A stretch of 64,000 bases of DNA. Source: an uncultured Polaribacter sp. (GTDB lineage Bacteria; Bacteroidota; Bacteroidia; Flavobacteriales; Flavobacteriaceae). Positions 62,879 to 64,000 of this stretch are shown piece after piece. Below the pieces are notes generated by a model that was not told the origin of the DNA, searched no databases, and saw only the letters and a list, made by a program, of their open reading frames with translations. Numbering within the stretch: the stretch's first letter is position 1; every line of letters begins with the position of its first letter. The position numbers and the translations under genes are program-made. The DNA lies in contig NZ_CANNFF010000012.1 of NCBI RefSeq assembly GCF_947503855.1, forward strand, positions 26,753 to 90,752. The letters are read 5' to 3'.

Positions 62879-63247
62879 ATGCATATAGAGCAATTAAGAG
62901 ATTATTGTATTGCTAAAAAAGGAGTTACAGAACATTTTCCTTTTGATGATGTTACTCTAGTTTTTAAAGTGATGGGAAAAATGTTTGCACTTTCTGGATT
63001 AGATAAATGGGAAAAGGGCGAAGAAAAAATAAATGTAAAGTGCAATCCAGATAGGGCACAAGAGTTAAGAGGAGAATATGAAGGAATTAATCCTGGTTGG
63101 CACATGAACAAAAGATTATGGAATACAGTAACCATTAATTCTAGCGATGTTTCTGATGATTTGGTTAGAGAACTAATAAATCATTCTTACGATTTAGTCG
63201 TAAAAGGTTTAACTAAAAAAATGCAAGCCGAATTAGAAAATTTGTAA
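62879..63247 (+). CDS. MmcQ/YjbR-family protein
   Basis: The 122-aa protein shows the YjbR pattern: LRDYCIAKKGVTEHFPFDD, VFKVMGKMFALSG, NVKCNPDRAQELR, GWHMNKRLWNTVTIN. The fold is CyaY-like and several members are labelled DNA-binding, though the biological role is unclear. It is directly followed by the cyclo-ligase gene with no gap. Confidence 0.92.
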   Translation: MHIEQLRDYCIAKKGVTEHFPFDDVTLVFKVMGKMFALSGLDKWEKGEEKINVKCNPDRAQELRGEYEGINPGWHMNKRLWNTVTINSSDVSDDLVRELINHSYDLVVKGLTKKMQAELENL

Positions 63248-63805
63248 ATGAAAAAGCAAACTTTAAGAAATATTTACAAACAAAAACGAGCCGATTTATC
63301 TCTTTTAGAAATAAAAAAGTTACAACAAAACATCTATCAACAAATTTATAGTTTAGATATTTCTAACATTAAAACTGTACATCTATTTTTGTCTTTAGTA
63401 AAATTTAAAGAGATAGATACACAACCTATTATCAACTATTTTAGAGAGCAGAATAAAGAGATTGTAGTTAGCAAATGCAATTTTAAAGACAATACTTTAG
63501 CTCATTTTTATTTAGATGAAAACACAAAATTAGTACTCAATAAATTTGAGGTTCCAGAACCCGAAGATGCAAAACCAGCTTTAGAAAAAGATTTAGATTT
63601 GGTATTTGTACCACTTTTAATTTCTGACAATCAAAACTTTAGAGTAGGTTATGGCAAGGGTTTTTACGATCGATTTTTAGCAAATTGTAGAAAAGATTGT
63701 AAAAAAATAGGGCTTAATTTTTTTGCGCCTATTGCCAAAATAAAAGATGTAGATAATTTTGATATTCCTTTAGATCACATTATTTATCCAAAGCCTTTAG
63801 TTTAA
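63248..63805 (+). CDS. 5-formyltetrahydrofolate cyclo-ligase
   Basis: The 185-aa enzyme converts 5-formyl-THF to 5,10-methenyl-THF with ATP. The basic N terminus (MKKQTLRNIYKQKRADLS), the KFKEIDTQPI segment and the signature RVGYGKGFYDRFLA are clear. The start codon follows the YjbR stop codon directly. Confidence 0.93.
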   Translation: MKKQTLRNIYKQKRADLSLLEIKKLQQNIYQQIYSLDISNIKTVHLFLSLVKFKEIDTQPIINYFREQNKEIVVSKCNFKDNTLAHFYLDENTKLVLNKFEVPEPEDAKPALEKDLDLVFVPLLISDNQNFRVGYGKGFYDRFLANCRKDCKKIGLNFFAPIAKIKDVDNFDIPLDHIIYPKPLV

Positions 63806-63971
63806 ATAATAAATTAGGGTTTGGACAAATACTTTTCCAATAGTCAATTTCACTTTCGTAAGCCACACCAGGAAAATCATTTTTAAAATCTAACAAGGTT
63901 AGCATTATTTGAAAATGCAAGTGTGTACTTTCCTGAAATAGGTTGACTAAAAATTCATCAATTAATGATAG
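63780..63971 (-). other. C-terminal-like open frame at window end
   Basis: A 63-codon minus-strand frame reads DFKNDFPGVAYESEIDYWKS and CPNPNLLFKLKAL before a stop that lies inside the convergent cyclo-ligase gene (26-bp overlap). Upstream, all three minus frames stop at about 63945-63985, and no good start codon is present. It looks like the coding tail of a broken gene; not recognised. Confidence 0.35.
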
Positions 63972-64000
63972 TCACTTATGAAAAATCAAAATGAACACTG

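Overview
The window reads as a low-GC chromosome segment of a marine-type Bacteroidetes bacterium, most likely family Flavobacteriaceae. The indications are type IX secretion (T9SS) genes (PorP/SprF, a gliding-motility/CHU_C C-terminal sorting domain), promoter motifs of the form TAnnTTTG, no Shine-Dalgarno-like leaders, and families typical of the phylum (DUF4293, DUF1599, DUF4920, a BT_3928-like DoxX protein, MnmD, an Asn/Gln/Lys-rich Rho). No rRNA or CRISPR array was seen; there is one tRNA gene.

Region 1 (1-3469) is the end of a mobile-element-like block. It holds a ParB-like/DNA-methyltransferase fusion that runs off the left edge, a protein of unknown family that carries candidate polymerase palm motifs (A, B and C), and a MerR/excisionase-type HTH protein. 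It closes with a 73-bp repeat that contains the last 12 nt of a tRNA-Phe gene and its terminator.

Region 2 (about 3470-33910) is a roughly 30-kb integrated element. It lies between that repeat and a 72/73-identical copy at the intact tRNA-Phe gene (33898-33970, minus strand). A tyrosine recombinase sits just inside the left end. Next come a fresh IS982-family insertion (5535-6512, 8-bp target duplication) only 14 bp upstream of a start codon, a 5025-aa T9SS-type adhesin, a PorP/SprF partner and an OmpA/PD40 protein. Behind these is a decayed replication/integration module: a broken DUF2779 gene, a small recombinase, a membrane HExxH protein, a VirE_N-type primase-like protein, a fossil of the palm-motif protein and a second HTH paralogue. 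The right end holds a four-gene envelope operon (CsgG-like, a small lipoprotein, DUF4810, DUF799/GNA1162), an outer-membrane barrel protein and an unrecognised 416-aa protein. No relaxase or conjugation genes were seen, so the element is better called an integrative island than an ICE. Regions 1 and 2 look like two related elements integrated in tandem at one tRNA.

Region 3 (33970-64000) is ordinary core chromosome. coaX, an outer-membrane protein, a TPR protein, lptC, a small membrane protein, an HlyC/CorC protein and a PpiD-like foldase form an envelope-biogenesis run. Then come rho, DUF4293, a response regulator/lipoprotein/histidine kinase group preceded by three perfect 18-bp palindromes, a phosphodiesterase, truA, an MsbA-like ABC exporter, cdaA, folP, a LOG-family gene, DUF1599, DoxX and crcB. 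The last stretch holds DUF1684, ilvE, DUF4920, mnmD, ruvC, hemW, a cyclase-family hydrolase, a YjbR protein and 5-formyl-THF cyclo-ligase. Several spacers hold gene fragments (crotonase, possible CorA) and copies of a dispersed repeat.
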